Below, piece after piece: positions 54,264 to 62,446 of a stretch of DNA of 64,000 bases. A model generated the notes under the pieces. It was not told the DNA's origin, made no database searches, and saw nothing but the letters and a program-made list of their open reading frames with translations. Each line of letters starts with the position of its first letter. Position 1 is the stretch's first letter. The position numbers and the translations under genes are program-made. The DNA comes from MPNO01 sp965205995 (GTDB lineage Bacteria > Pseudomonadota > Alphaproteobacteria > MPNO01): assembly GCA_965205995.1 (NCBI GenBank), contig OZ242200.1:1984001-2048000 (forward strand), written 5' to 3'.

Positions 54264-54294
54264 GTCCGGCCCGGCGGGAAGCGCCGGGCCGGAC
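54264..54294 (+). terminator. 13-bp perfect stem-loop between dctP and dctQ
   Basis: GTCCGGCCCGGCG (54264-54276), GGAAG loop, CGCCGGGCCGGAC (54282-54294), in the 72-bp gap after dctP. No U-run follows, so it is better viewed as an mRNA-stabilising or partial-termination element. This would give more binding protein than permease, as is common in transporter operons. Confidence 0.7.
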
Positions 54295-54319
54295 CGGTAA
54301 CCGGGACGGAAACCGGACC

Positions 54320-54841
54320 TTGATCGCTGCAATCGATCGGAGCCTGGGGCGCCTGAACGCGGCAATCGGCTGGCTTGTGGCGCTATCGCTCGGCCTGTTC
54401 GCTATCGCCATACCGCTCGATCTGCTGATGCGCAGGACCGGGCTCGGCAACATGCCGTGGCTCTACGAGGCGATCGAATACGTGCTCTATGCCGGCGTCT
54501 TCCTGGGCGCGCCGTGGCTGTTGCGCGAAGGCGGCCATATCCGGGTGGATATCCTGGTGTCGTCGCTTCCGCGGCCGATGGCGGTCAGGCTCGAGCAGTT
54601 CCTCGACGTCGCCGGCGCTGCGGTCTCGGCGACGCTGATCTATTACGGCTGGCGGGCAACCATCGAGTCGTTTGCCGGCGATTCGCGGCAGTTCAAGACG
54701 TTGATCGTCTTCGATTGGTGGCTGATGACGATTTTCACGCTCTCGGCGGTGCTGCTATGCGCCGAATTCCTGCTCCGCCTGCGGCGTGCGCACGAGGTGC
54801 TGGAAGCCGAGGACGCCGCCATCGCGAAAACCGGGCTCTGA
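54320..54841 (+). CDS. dctQ: TRAP transporter small permease (DctQ family)
   Basis: 173 residues from a TTG start at 54320 (GGACGGAAA upstream); no better ATG is available before the first helix. Four hydrophobic helices, with the conserved loop FLGAPWLLREGGHIRVDILV between helices 2 and 3. The partner dctM starts three bases after the stop. Confidence 0.88.
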   Translation: MIAAIDRSLGRLNAAIGWLVALSLGLFAIAIPLDLLMRRTGLGNMPWLYEAIEYVLYAGVFLGAPWLLREGGHIRVDILVSSLPRPMAVRLEQFLDVAGAAVSATLIYYGWRATIESFAGDSRQFKTLIVFDWWLMTIFTLSAVLLCAEFLLRLRRAHEVLEAEDAAIAKTGL

Positions 54842-54844
54842 GCG

Positions 54845-56158
54845 ATGGAGTGGCAAGTCGCGCTGGTGATGATGCTGGGGATCGTCTGTGGCGGGATGTT
54901 CCTCGGCCTGCCGGTCGTGATTGCGTTTTTCGCCGCCAATATCATCGGCACGTTTGTCTTTCTCGGCGGCGATCCGGGCCTGGCCTCGATGCCAATGGAG
55001 TTCCAGCGCGCCATCGCCAAATTCTCGCTGACGCCGATCGCGCTGTTCCTGCTGATGGGTGAGCTGTTGTTCCACACCGGGGTCGCCTTCAAGGCTATCG
55101 GTGCGATCGATCGACTGATCTCCCGGATCCCCGGGCGACTATCGGTGGTTTCCATCGTCGGCGGCACGATCTTCTCTTCGCTGTCGGGCTCGACCATCGC
55201 CAACACCGCGATCCTGGGCAGCGTCTTGCTGCCCGACATGGTCAAGCGCGGCTACCACCCGACCATGGCGATGGGGCCGATCATGGCGGTGGGCGGCATT
55301 GCGATGCTGATACCGCCCTCGGCGCTGGCGGTCCTGCTGGCGAGCCTCGCGGAATTCTCGATCGCCAAGCTGCTGATCGCCGGCATCGTGCCGGGCTTGC
55401 TGATGGCGTTGCTGTTCTTCGCCTATGTCGTGGGACGCTGCACGCTGAACCCGGCGCTGGCGCCGTCATACGAGACCGAGGCGTTGACCGCGCGCGAACG
55501 CTGGCTGCCGTTCGTGAAATATGTGCTGCCGCTGTTCTCGATCTTCGTCGTCGTCGTCGGCAGCATCTTTTTCAAGCTGGCCGCGCCGACCGAAGCCGCC
55601 GCGCTGGGGTGCATCGCTTCCGCCATCGCCTGCATGTGTTACCGCGCGCTGACCTGGCGAAATCTCAAGAAGGCGCTGCTCGAGACCGCCAAGATCAACA
55701 CCATGATCCTGATCATCATCGCCGGCTCGCTGACGTTCTCGCAGATCCTCGCCGTTTCGGGCGCCGTCGACGGGCTGCTGGCCCAGATCACCGCGTACCA
55801 GCTGACCTCTTTGCTGGCGGTGGTTCTGATGATGCTCGTGCTGTTGCTCCTGGGCGCCTTCATGGACCAGGTCTCGATGCTGCTTCTGACCTTGCCGTTC
55901 TTCCTGCCGCTGGCCATGGCGCAGGGCATCGACATCCTCTGGCTGATGGTGCTGATGCTGATCGTGATGGAGATCTCGCTGCTCACACCGCCCTTCGGCC
56001 TGCTGTTGTTCGTGATGAAGGGGGTGGCGCCGTTCAAGACTTCGCTTACCCAGATCTACGCGGCTGCGGCCCCGTTCGTTCTGATCGAGCTGTTCGTGCT
56101 GGTGCTGCTGTTGGCCTTCCCGGCGATGGCGGTATGGCTGCCGAAGCTCATCGACTAG
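54845..56158 (+). CDS. dctM: TRAP transporter large permease (DctM family)
   Basis: 437 residues, about 12 membrane helices. MVKRGYHPTMAMGPIMAVGGIAMLIPPSALAVLLASLAEFSIAKLLIAGIVPG and MVLMLIVMEISLLTPPFGLLLFVMKGVAP are the family signatures; SSLSGSTIANTAILGSVLLPDM is the first repeat's counterpart. It completes a dctPQM operon that probably imports the substrate of the neighbouring monooxygenases and hydrolase. Confidence 0.93.
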   Translation: MEWQVALVMMLGIVCGGMFLGLPVVIAFFAANIIGTFVFLGGDPGLASMPMEFQRAIAKFSLTPIALFLLMGELLFHTGVAFKAIGAIDRLISRIPGRLSVVSIVGGTIFSSLSGSTIANTAILGSVLLPDMVKRGYHPTMAMGPIMAVGGIAMLIPPSALAVLLASLAEFSIAKLLIAGIVPGLLMALLFFAYVVGRCTLNPALAPSYETEALTARERWLPFVKYVLPLFSIFVVVVGSIFFKLAAPTEAAALGCIASAIACMCYRALTWRNLKKALLETAKINTMILIIIAGSLTFSQILAVSGAVDGLLAQITAYQLTSLLAVVLMMLVLLLLGAFMDQVSMLLLTLPFFLPLAMAQGIDILWLMVLMLIVMEISLLTPPFGLLLFVMKGVAPFKTSLTQIYAAAAPFVLIELFVLVLLLAFPAMAVWLPKLID

Positions 56159-56219
56159 CGCGACGCTCGATCGAGCGTCCGGGCGTCGAGCCGGGCCATT
56201 CCTGAGACCGGAGAATGCG

Positions 56220-57323
56220 ATGACGCGGCCGCCGACCCGAATGCGGAACGCCAACCGGTTCAAGCTCGGGCTGTTCGCCACCAACTGTTCCGGCGGGCTG
56301 GCGATGACCAAGGTGCCCGAGCGCTGGGACGCGAGCTGGGACAACGCGCTGGCGGCCAATCGCATGGCCGAGGAAGCGGGGCTCGAATTCACCCTGCCGA
56401 TCGCGCGCTGGCACGGCTATCGCGGCGAGACCGATGCGGAAGGCTCATCCTACGAGACCCTGACCTGGGCAGCCGGAACCCTGGCGGCGACCGGCGAGAT
56501 CGTCGTCTTCGGCACGGTGCATGTTCCGTTCGTGAACCCGGTCTATGCCGCCAAGCAAATCGTGACCGCCGATCACATCGGGCATGGACGTTTCGGGCTC
56601 AACATCGTCTCGGGCTGGAACGAGGGCGAGTTCAACATGTTCGGCGTCCGCCTCCTCGAGCACGACGACCGCTATGCCTTCAGCGAGGAGTGGATCGCCA
56701 TCGCGCGGCGGATCTGGACCGAGAACGAGCCGTTCGACTTCGACGGCAAATATTTCCGGATGACCGGGGTGGAGAGCCGGCCCAAGCCTTATGGCGGCGG
56801 CCGGCCGCTGGTGATGAGCGCGGGCTCCTCCGCGGCCGGCCGCGCGTTCGCCATGCGCCATGCCGATTGCCTGTTCATGATCATCGTGGACCTCGAGACC
56901 CTGGCCGCCGAGACCGCGAGCATCCGCGCGTTGACCGGGCCGGGGCATGGGGCCGGCATCTATTGCAGCGGTCACGTGGTCTGCCGGCCGACCCAGAAGG
57001 AGGCCGAGGAATATTACCGCTACTACGTTCACGACATGGGCGATTGGGAGGGTGCGGAGCACCTGCTGCAGATCCGCCAGGGTCAGCAGCAATCGGTGCC
57101 GCCGGAGCGGTTGGCCCAGATCAAGGAACGTCTGGTGAGCGGGCTCGCGACCTACCCGGTGGTCGGCAGCCCCGATCGCGTCGCCGCGCAGTTTCTCTGG
57201 CTGAGCGAGGCCGGCATCGACGGCATGGCCTTCGGGCTGGTCAACTACATTGACGATCTGCCCTTCGTGCGAGAAGAGCTGCTGCCGCGGATGGCGCGGC
57301 TCGGTCTGCGAGAGGCGGAATAG
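56220..57323 (+). CDS. LLM-class flavin-dependent monooxygenase, RutA-like
   Basis: 367 residues after CCGGAGAA. Strongly like pyrimidine monooxygenase RutA in layout: LGLFATNCSGGLAMTKVPERWDASWDNALAANRMAEEAG, LPIARWHGYRGETDAEGSSYETLTWAAGLA-type segment, VHVPFVNPVYAAKQIVTADHIGHGRFGLNIVSGWNEGEFNMFG, and GIDGMAFGLVNYIDDLPFVREELLPRM. RutA opens uracil via a flavin-N5-oxide or peroxide without hydrolysis. Here no rutB-rutG genes surround it, so another N-heterocycle or amide is plausible. It lies 62 bp after dctM, in the same operon. Confidence 0.88.
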   Translation: MTRPPTRMRNANRFKLGLFATNCSGGLAMTKVPERWDASWDNALAANRMAEEAGLEFTLPIARWHGYRGETDAEGSSYETLTWAAGTLAATGEIVVFGTVHVPFVNPVYAAKQIVTADHIGHGRFGLNIVSGWNEGEFNMFGVRLLEHDDRYAFSEEWIAIARRIWTENEPFDFDGKYFRMTGVESRPKPYGGGRPLVMSAGSSAAGRAFAMRHADCLFMIIVDLETLAAETASIRALTGPGHGAGIYCSGHVVCRPTQKEAEEYYRYYVHDMGDWEGAEHLLQIRQGQQQSVPPERLAQIKERLVSGLATYPVVGSPDRVAAQFLWLSEAGIDGMAFGLVNYIDDLPFVREELLPRMARLGLREAE

Positions 57324-57346
57324 AGGATAAGGAGAAAAGCGAATTA

Positions 57347-57532
57347 GTGGCGAACAAGGCGGTCGCGACGATGCTGCGTCTCGGAGAGAAGGCGAAGGCG
57401 GCGGGCATTGCGGTCTCGATCGAGGAGGGCGACGGCATGATCCACGTCTGGCACCTGTTCGCCGACCGGCTGCCCGAGGCGCGCGCGGCGATCGAGCGGG
57501 TCGGCGTTTTCGTGCGCTCGCACGCCCCCTGA
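57347..57532 (+). pseudogene. Alpha/beta-hydrolase (acetyl-esterase-like) C-terminal stub
   Basis: A 61-residue frame with AEKAKAAGIAVSIEEGDGMIHVWHLFADRLPEARAAIERVG. It matches the end of hormone-sensitive-lipase-type esterases, where the catalytic His lies in the GMIHVWH motif. The nucleophile Ser and Asp parts are missing. It sits between the RutA-like gene and an intact alpha/beta hydrolase, perhaps the trace of a replaced gene. Confidence 0.65.
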
Positions 57533-57614
57533 GCGTCGATTCGGGTGGCGATCGTCGGGCGCGGCGGCACCGGGCTTGCCGCTGCGCTGGAGGCTTCGAT
57601 GATGGAGGAAAATC

Positions 57615-58418
57615 ATGGCGCAACATATTCACGGGCCGCTCTATTACGAACGGATGGGCCGTACCGGCCCGGTCATCGCTTTCGTCCACCCCAACCCGAT
57701 GGACCAGTCGTGCTGGATTTTTCAGATGGCGCATTTCTCGACCTGGTTCAGCTGCATCGCCATCGACATCCCCGGCTATGGCCGTTCGCCCAAAGCCGAC
57801 CCGGGCCTGACCATGGGGGACATGGCTCAAGCCTGCTGGGAGGCGATCGACGATGCGTTCCACGACGAGACCGCTATCCTGGTCGGCTGTTCGGTCGGAT
57901 CGGCCATCGTTCCGTTCATGTACCATCTTCGCCCGCACCGGACGGCGGCACTCGTCCTGTCGGGGACCGGGTATATCCCCGGGAAGGAATTCGCGGCGCG
58001 TCGGATCGAGTCCTACACCGCCAACGGCATAGGTTTCCGCTGGGCGTATACATTCGAAGACATGAGCCCCGCATTTCGTGCGACGCCGCTCGCACACTAT
58101 TTCGCCGAACTGTTTTCCGAACGCAACGACGCCGCGGATCTGGAGACCATTCTCCATCAGTTCAGGGCGCTCCAGGAGGATGAGCCGGTGGGTCATCACG
58201 AGACTATCGACTGTCCAACGGCGATTCTTACCGGCAGCGAGGACAGCGCCCACCAGAGCGCCTTCGCACTTCAGGCGCTGATACCGGATTGCGAGTTGAA
58301 GGTGCTGCCGGGAGCCGGCCATGCCTGCCAACTGGAGCAGCCGTGGCTGTTCGATCGCCTGATGATCGAGTTTCTGACGCGGCACGGCCTGTTCCCGGTG
58401 CCGGCAGGCATGGGGTGA
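57615..58418 (+). CDS. Alpha/beta-fold hydrolase
   Basis: 267 residues with ribosome site GGAGGAAA. The oxyanion segment is FVHPNPMDQSCWIFQM, the nucleophile is S93 in VGCSVGSA, the acid is in LTGSEDSAHQSAF (Asp or Glu) and the His is in PGAGHACQLEQPWLF. It hydrolyses an ester, amide, carbamate or C-C bond; in the Rut pathway the analogous RutD speeds hydrolysis of aminoacrylate/carbamate. Context supports acting on the RutA-like product, which is inference. Confidence 0.82.
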   Translation: MAQHIHGPLYYERMGRTGPVIAFVHPNPMDQSCWIFQMAHFSTWFSCIAIDIPGYGRSPKADPGLTMGDMAQACWEAIDDAFHDETAILVGCSVGSAIVPFMYHLRPHRTAALVLSGTGYIPGKEFAARRIESYTANGIGFRWAYTFEDMSPAFRATPLAHYFAELFSERNDAADLETILHQFRALQEDEPVGHHETIDCPTAILTGSEDSAHQSAFALQALIPDCELKVLPGAGHACQLEQPWLFDRLMIEFLTRHGLFPVPAGMG

Positions 58419-58581
58419 AGCGGCGCGATCCGCCGCGGACCGCCGCCGTCAGGCGTGGCGGTGAGTAGGAAACCGGGCACACATGCGTGCCCCGTCGGGA
58501 CTTGGGAGATATGTTGATCTCAATGTGAGCCGCGGAAAGGTGCTTTCTTCGGCATGACGGCGGAAATGGAGCACATGAGAC

Positions 58582-59304
58582 ATGTTCGGATGGCGCAAGA
58601 GAATCGGGGTCATAAGCCCAACCGTGATCGAGTTGCAGGCCTATGATTTCTACAAAATTGCCCCCGAGGGCGTGGGTATGGTCGGGATCACGTGCAATAT
58701 CGACGACTGGGGAAATCCGGAATTCGACAAGGCGCTCGCGATGGTGGCCCGCGGGGCGGAGTATCTCGGCTCGCGCAACGTCGATTATATCATCCATGCC
58801 GGCGTCCCGCTCGCCGTCTCGCGGCATGTCGGATACGATCGGGAACTGATCGAACTCATCCAGGCGAAAAGCGGCGTCGGCGCAACGACGTCGGTGCGCG
58901 CGGCGATCGATGCGATGAGCCGCCTGGGCCTCAACAGGATTGCGCTGGCGACGCCCTATCCCCCGGACGTCAATCAAAACGTGACGACGCACCTCGCCGC
59001 CGCCGGGATCGAGGTCGTTACCGCCCAGACCATGGATGTAGTCTTCAAGCAGTTGCAGGACGTCCACCCGCACGACATCTACCGCTTTGCAACCGACGTG
59101 ATGCGCAAGGCTCCCGAGGCCGAGGCGATCTATCTCCCGTGTCCGCAATGGCCCTCGCAGGAGGTGGTGCAAGCGCTGGAATCCGATTTGGGCAAACCGG
59201 CGCTGGGCCACGATACCGTGGACTACTGGGCCGCGTTCTCGGCACTGGGGATCCGCGACCGCATCGAAGGATACGGTACCCTGCTCGAAACTCTCTCGGC
59301 CTAG
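58582..59304 (+). CDS. Asp/Glu-racemase-superfamily protein, arylmalonate decarboxylase/maleate isomerase type
   Basis: 240 residues. KRIGVISPTVIELQAYDFYKIAPEGV, ALATPYPPDVNQNVTTHLAAAGIEVV and AIYLPCPQWPSQEVVQALESDLGKPALGHDTVDYWAA match the maleate isomerase/arylmalonate decarboxylase group. Only one of the two catalytic cysteines is present: C187 in LPCPQW. The first position is occupied by glycine (G74 in IHAGVPL). That is the arrangement of arylmalonate decarboxylase (Gly74/Cys188), not of racemases or maleate isomerase, which have two cysteines. It could decarboxylate a disubstituted malonate or isomerise a dicarboxylate. It is the last gene of the catabolic set, 163 bp after the hydrolase. 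Confidence 0.8.
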   Translation: MFGWRKRIGVISPTVIELQAYDFYKIAPEGVGMVGITCNIDDWGNPEFDKALAMVARGAEYLGSRNVDYIIHAGVPLAVSRHVGYDRELIELIQAKSGVGATTSVRAAIDAMSRLGLNRIALATPYPPDVNQNVTTHLAAAGIEVVTAQTMDVVFKQLQDVHPHDIYRFATDVMRKAPEAEAIYLPCPQWPSQEVVQALESDLGKPALGHDTVDYWAAFSALGIRDRIEGYGTLLETLSA

Positions 59305-59404
59305 GACGGGGGTTTGGATGACCTGCTACCCGGCATTCGGAACATCCGGTTCGAGAAAATTTCCGGTTAGTTTTCGACGGCCATTCCGGCCAGACCCGGC
59401 GTAA

Positions 59405-60412
59405 CTAGGTGTCCGAAACCGGTCTGATCCCGCCGCCGGCCCGGTCGAGCCGTGTACGGAAATTCATCGCCTCGGCGCGCGCCGGCCATTGGGGCATCAT
59501 CAGCCAAAGCCGCAGCAAGTGGCGCTTTCGGTGAGGTTCGGGGCGGTCGACATAGTCTGTCCGAGCATGAAGTATGAGACGGTTGTTGAGAAACTGGATG
59601 TCGCCTGGCTGAAGATCCATGTCGAGATGAATTTCGGGGCGCGATGCGACTTCGGCCAGGAAATCGATAGCCTCCCGTTCCTCTGCCGACAAATCGAACC
59701 CTTCTTCTGCCGCCTGGCGGATGGTGATCGGCAGGTGATAACACTCCATTCCCGAGGCACCCGGTGCAAATGTGGGTATGCGGGCCGACACGCCACGGTC
59801 CCCGGATCCCCGCAGGCTGTTGTGAAATCCGCGATAAAGGCAATCGAGAAGGTCAGCCCGCTCTTCGAGTATCGCGTTATGGATCGTCATCGCACTGGCA
59901 ATCCGACTTGCACCCCCCTCTACCGCAACCCGAAGACAGAGCAGACCCACAACATCCACGGGATCCATGTGGAACTCCAACTCGCCGCCACGCGTGTAGT
60001 AACGATCGGTCCCGCCGCGATCGATCACATGACCCAACCGATCTCCGTCCGCACTTTGAGACACATTGATGCCGAGATGCGCTCCGATTCCACAGTAAAC
60101 GGTCGTAATCTCGCTTTCCGTCAGATCGCCGATCGGCAATCCGCGAAACAGGATATACCCGCGGCCCTGCGCGAGTTCGCGCTCGGCCGCTGCAAGCCGG
60201 TTACCAAGGGTCGGCAGGAAAAAGTCGGACGCTGTCAGTTCATCCGGTCTTATGTCCCGCGCCGTTTCCCGGGCGGCAAACAGCTCGTCAAGCTCTGCTG
60301 CTGTGAACTCCCGGATCCATTCACGTGTGAGAGCATGATCGCGGCCCAACCAGACCCATGGTGCCTTTACGGGGCAGCGGGGCGCCGATACCAGCTGTTC
60401 ATCTGTCACCAT
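59405..60412 (-). CDS. TauD/TfdA-family Fe(II)/2-oxoglutarate dioxygenase
   Basis: 335 residues from ATG 60412. The iron triad is visible: H148 and D150 in EFHMDPVDVVG and H282 in LILHARTDY; the 2-oxoglutarate arginine is R301 in HLLRLWLMM. NRLILHARTDY..RPEPHRKRHLLRLW is typical of the gamma-butyrobetaine/syringomycin-synthesis (SyrP-like) branch. It probably hydroxylates a small acid or amino acid. The ribosome site is weak (CAAGATC), and upstream in-frame starts belong to non-conserved sequence. It faces the AMDase-like gene tail to tail. Confidence 0.85.
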   Translation of the reverse strand: MVTDEQLVSAPRCPVKAPWVWLGRDHALTREWIREFTAAELDELFAARETARDIRPDELTASDFFLPTLGNRLAAAERELAQGRGYILFRGLPIGDLTESEITTVYCGIGAHLGINVSQSADGDRLGHVIDRGGTDRYYTRGGELEFHMDPVDVVGLLCLRVAVEGGASRIASAMTIHNAILEERADLLDCLYRGFHNSLRGSGDRGVSARIPTFAPGASGMECYHLPITIRQAAEEGFDLSAEEREAIDFLAEVASRPEIHLDMDLQPGDIQFLNNRLILHARTDYVDRPEPHRKRHLLRLWLMMPQWPARAEAMNFRTRLDRAGGGIRPVSDT

Positions 60413-60687
60413 GATCTTGAAAGAATAGAGCGCCGACCCGGCACAGTCGAGCGTCGCCAAGTCGCCGGCGCGAGCCGGATCTAAGACGATCGGAGTCTGC
60501 CGGCGACACCGCCGTTCCGGACGATCCCATATCTCATTGGCTTCACGACAGGCACGGGTTCGCACAGAATTCCGACGGCGGCAGCCACCATGAAGCACTG
60601 CCGAAAGGGCGCTCGGCACACCCCGGAACTTTCGGTCGGCGTTTCCCCAATTTCACTTTCAACTCGTACCCTGAAGGGCTTTCATTC

Positions 60688-60860
60688 GTGCGGATAGAGC
60701 CGGTCGGCCACGCGCGGACACGCCTCGTCTATCACTTCTACCGGCCGGAGTCGGTCAGCGTGGAGGATCTTGAGGCGAGCGTGGCCTACGCCACCCTTGT
60801 GTCGGAGGAAGACCAGTGGATCGTGCCGCTCATCCAGGAGAACCTCGACCCCTTGGAACT
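60688..60860 (+). pseudogene. Aromatic-ring-hydroxylating dioxygenase alpha-subunit C-terminal stub
   Basis: Plus-strand IEPVGHARTRLVYHFYRPESVSVEDLEASVAYATLVSEEDQWIVPLIQENLD matches the end of Rieske oxygenase large subunits. The Rieske and iron sites are missing. It is cut on the right by a transposase stub and on the left by the TauD-gene upstream region. Confidence 0.65.
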
Positions 60861-60959
60861 CAAGAACGGCAATGGGTTACAACGCCGCGAATTCCAGGTC
60901 CGGAAAAGCCTGAACCCCTTGCGGTGCCGACAGATGGCGGTCTTGGGCCCGACGATTAC

Positions 60960-61101
60960 CAGGGAGTGGCGATGGCCGGGGCCTTTCCCGTTTCAGGACA
61001 GCCAGCTGCTGGCGGAGGGCAAGGATTTCTGTGTGACGCGCGGCGCGGCCAAGGACGATTTCGCGGAAGACGGAGATGAGGATAGTGATGATTTTGTGCA
61101 T
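60960..61101 (-). pseudogene. Integrase-core transposase N-terminal stub
   Basis: Minus-strand MHKIITILISVFREIVLGRAARHTEILALRQQLAVLKRERPRP is the typical N-terminus of IS481/IS3-like integrase-core transposases (LALRQQLAVL.R...RP). The catalytic domain is absent; the reading ends at the Rieske-oxygenase stub. Confidence 0.7.
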
Positions 61102-61215
61102 GCCGGAAAAGGTATCCGGCGGTGATGCAAAATTCCGATTTTTCCAAGACAGATGAGATAAATCGGAGGGACACCCAGCGCGCCGATGGGACACAGTCCT
61201 TGACGCGATAGAGTC

Positions 61216-61230
61216 GGAGCCGCAGGCTCC
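61216..61230 (+). promoter_or_regulatory. Hairpin occupying the ribosome-binding region of the CoA-transferase gene
   Basis: GGAGCC-GCA-GGCTCC (61216-61230) ends four bases before ATG 61235. The GGAG that would serve as Shine-Dalgarno is in the 5' arm, so the hairpin may limit initiation. Confidence 0.4.
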
Positions 61231-61234
61231 AACC

Positions 61235-62446
61235 ATGTCCGAAGGCTCCCCCCTCCCCCTCGCCGGCCTCAAGGTGCTGGAGCTCGGCCACATCGTCGCC
61301 GGGCCGACGGCGGCGCTGATCCTGGCCGATCTCGGCGCCGACGTGATCAAGGTGGAGAACCCGGACGGCGGCGACCAGGCGCGGCGCATGCCGGGCTCGG
61401 GCTCGGGCTATTATTATTTCAACCGCAACAAGCGCTCGGCCGCGCTCGACCTCAAGTCGCCCCAGGGCAAGGCCGCGTTCCTGGCACTGGTGAAGGCGGC
61501 CGACGTGTGCCTGGACAACTTCGCCCCCGGCGCGCTCGACCGGCTCGGCCTCGGGCCGGACGCACTCTCGGCCGCGAACCCGCGCCTCGTGCACATGGCG
61601 ATCAAGGGCTTCCTGCCCGGGCCCTACGCCCACCGTCCTTCCCTGGACGAGCTGGCGCAGATGATGGGCGGGCTCGCCTTCATGACCGGGCCCGCCGGTA
61701 GACCTATGCGCGCCGGCGCCTCCATCATCGACATCGGCGCCGCCACCTACGGCGTGATCGGCATCCTGGCCGCGCTGCACGCCCGCGACGCCACCGGCCG
61801 CGGGCAGATGATCACGTCGGGCCTGTACGAGACCACGGTGTTCTGGATCGGCCAGTGGATGGCGCGCGCCGCCGCCACCGGCCAGCCCTCCACGCCGATG
61901 TCGGAGATCGGCCAGTCGGTGCGCATGGGCTGGGGCATCTTCCATTTGTTCGCCATGGCGGACGACGCCCAGGTGTTCATCGGCGTCACCTCCAACGCGC
62001 ATTGGGAGCGGTTCTGCCGCGAGTTCGATTTGCAGGAGCTGTTCGCCGACGAACGGCTCAACACCAACGAGAAGCGCGTCGCCTGCCAGGAGTGGATGCT
62101 GCCCAGGATCCGAGCCGCGATGGCGAAGTACACCGACGCCGAGCTGCAGGCGAAGCTCGAGAAAGCCAGTGTTCCTTACGCGCCGCTGCGCCGCCCGGAC
62201 CAGCTGCTGGACGATCCACATTTGGTGGAGTCGGGCCAGCTCCTGCCCGTCAAGATGGCGGACGGCAAGACCGCCGGCCTGCCGGCGCTGCCGTTCCGCT
62301 CCGAATCCTACGACTTCGCCGTCCGGCGCGAGGCGCCCAATTTGGGCGAGCACACGCGCGAGGTGCTGGCCGACGCGGGCTTTGCCGAGGCCGAGATCGA
62401 ATCCATGATCGCGGCCGGCGGCGCCATGCAGGGAGAGAGCCGATGA
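61235..62446 (+). CDS. CaiB/BaiF family III CoA-transferase
   Basis: 403 residues. LKVLELGHIVAGPTAALILADLGADVIKVENPDGGDQAR, YYYFNRNKRSAALDLKSPQGKAAFLALVKAADVCLDNFAPGALDRLGLG, then GASIIDIGAATYGVIGILAALHARDATGRGQ, where the catalytic Asp lies, are all intact. It moves CoA between organic acids. Its stop overlaps the next ATG (ATGA), so it is translationally coupled to the lyase, giving a two-gene unit that activates a hydroxy-acid and cleaves the CoA ester. Confidence 0.93.
   Translation: MSEGSPLPLAGLKVLELGHIVAGPTAALILADLGADVIKVENPDGGDQARRMPGSGSGYYYFNRNKRSAALDLKSPQGKAAFLALVKAADVCLDNFAPGALDRLGLGPDALSAANPRLVHMAIKGFLPGPYAHRPSLDELAQMMGGLAFMTGPAGRPMRAGASIIDIGAATYGVIGILAALHARDATGRGQMITSGLYETTVFWIGQWMARAAATGQPSTPMSEIGQSVRMGWGIFHLFAMADDAQVFIGVTSNAHWERFCREFDLQELFADERLNTNEKRVACQEWMLPRIRAAMAKYTDAELQAKLEKASVPYAPLRRPDQLLDDPHLVESGQLLPVKMADGKTAGLPALPFRSESYDFAVRREAPNLGEHTREVLADAGFAEAEIESMIAAGGAMQGESR

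Noticed and set aside
57535..57614. VAIVGRGGTGLAAALEA reading before the hydrolase, like a Rossmann start
   Set aside because: About 20 residues only, merging into the hydrolase leader; may be debris or chance.
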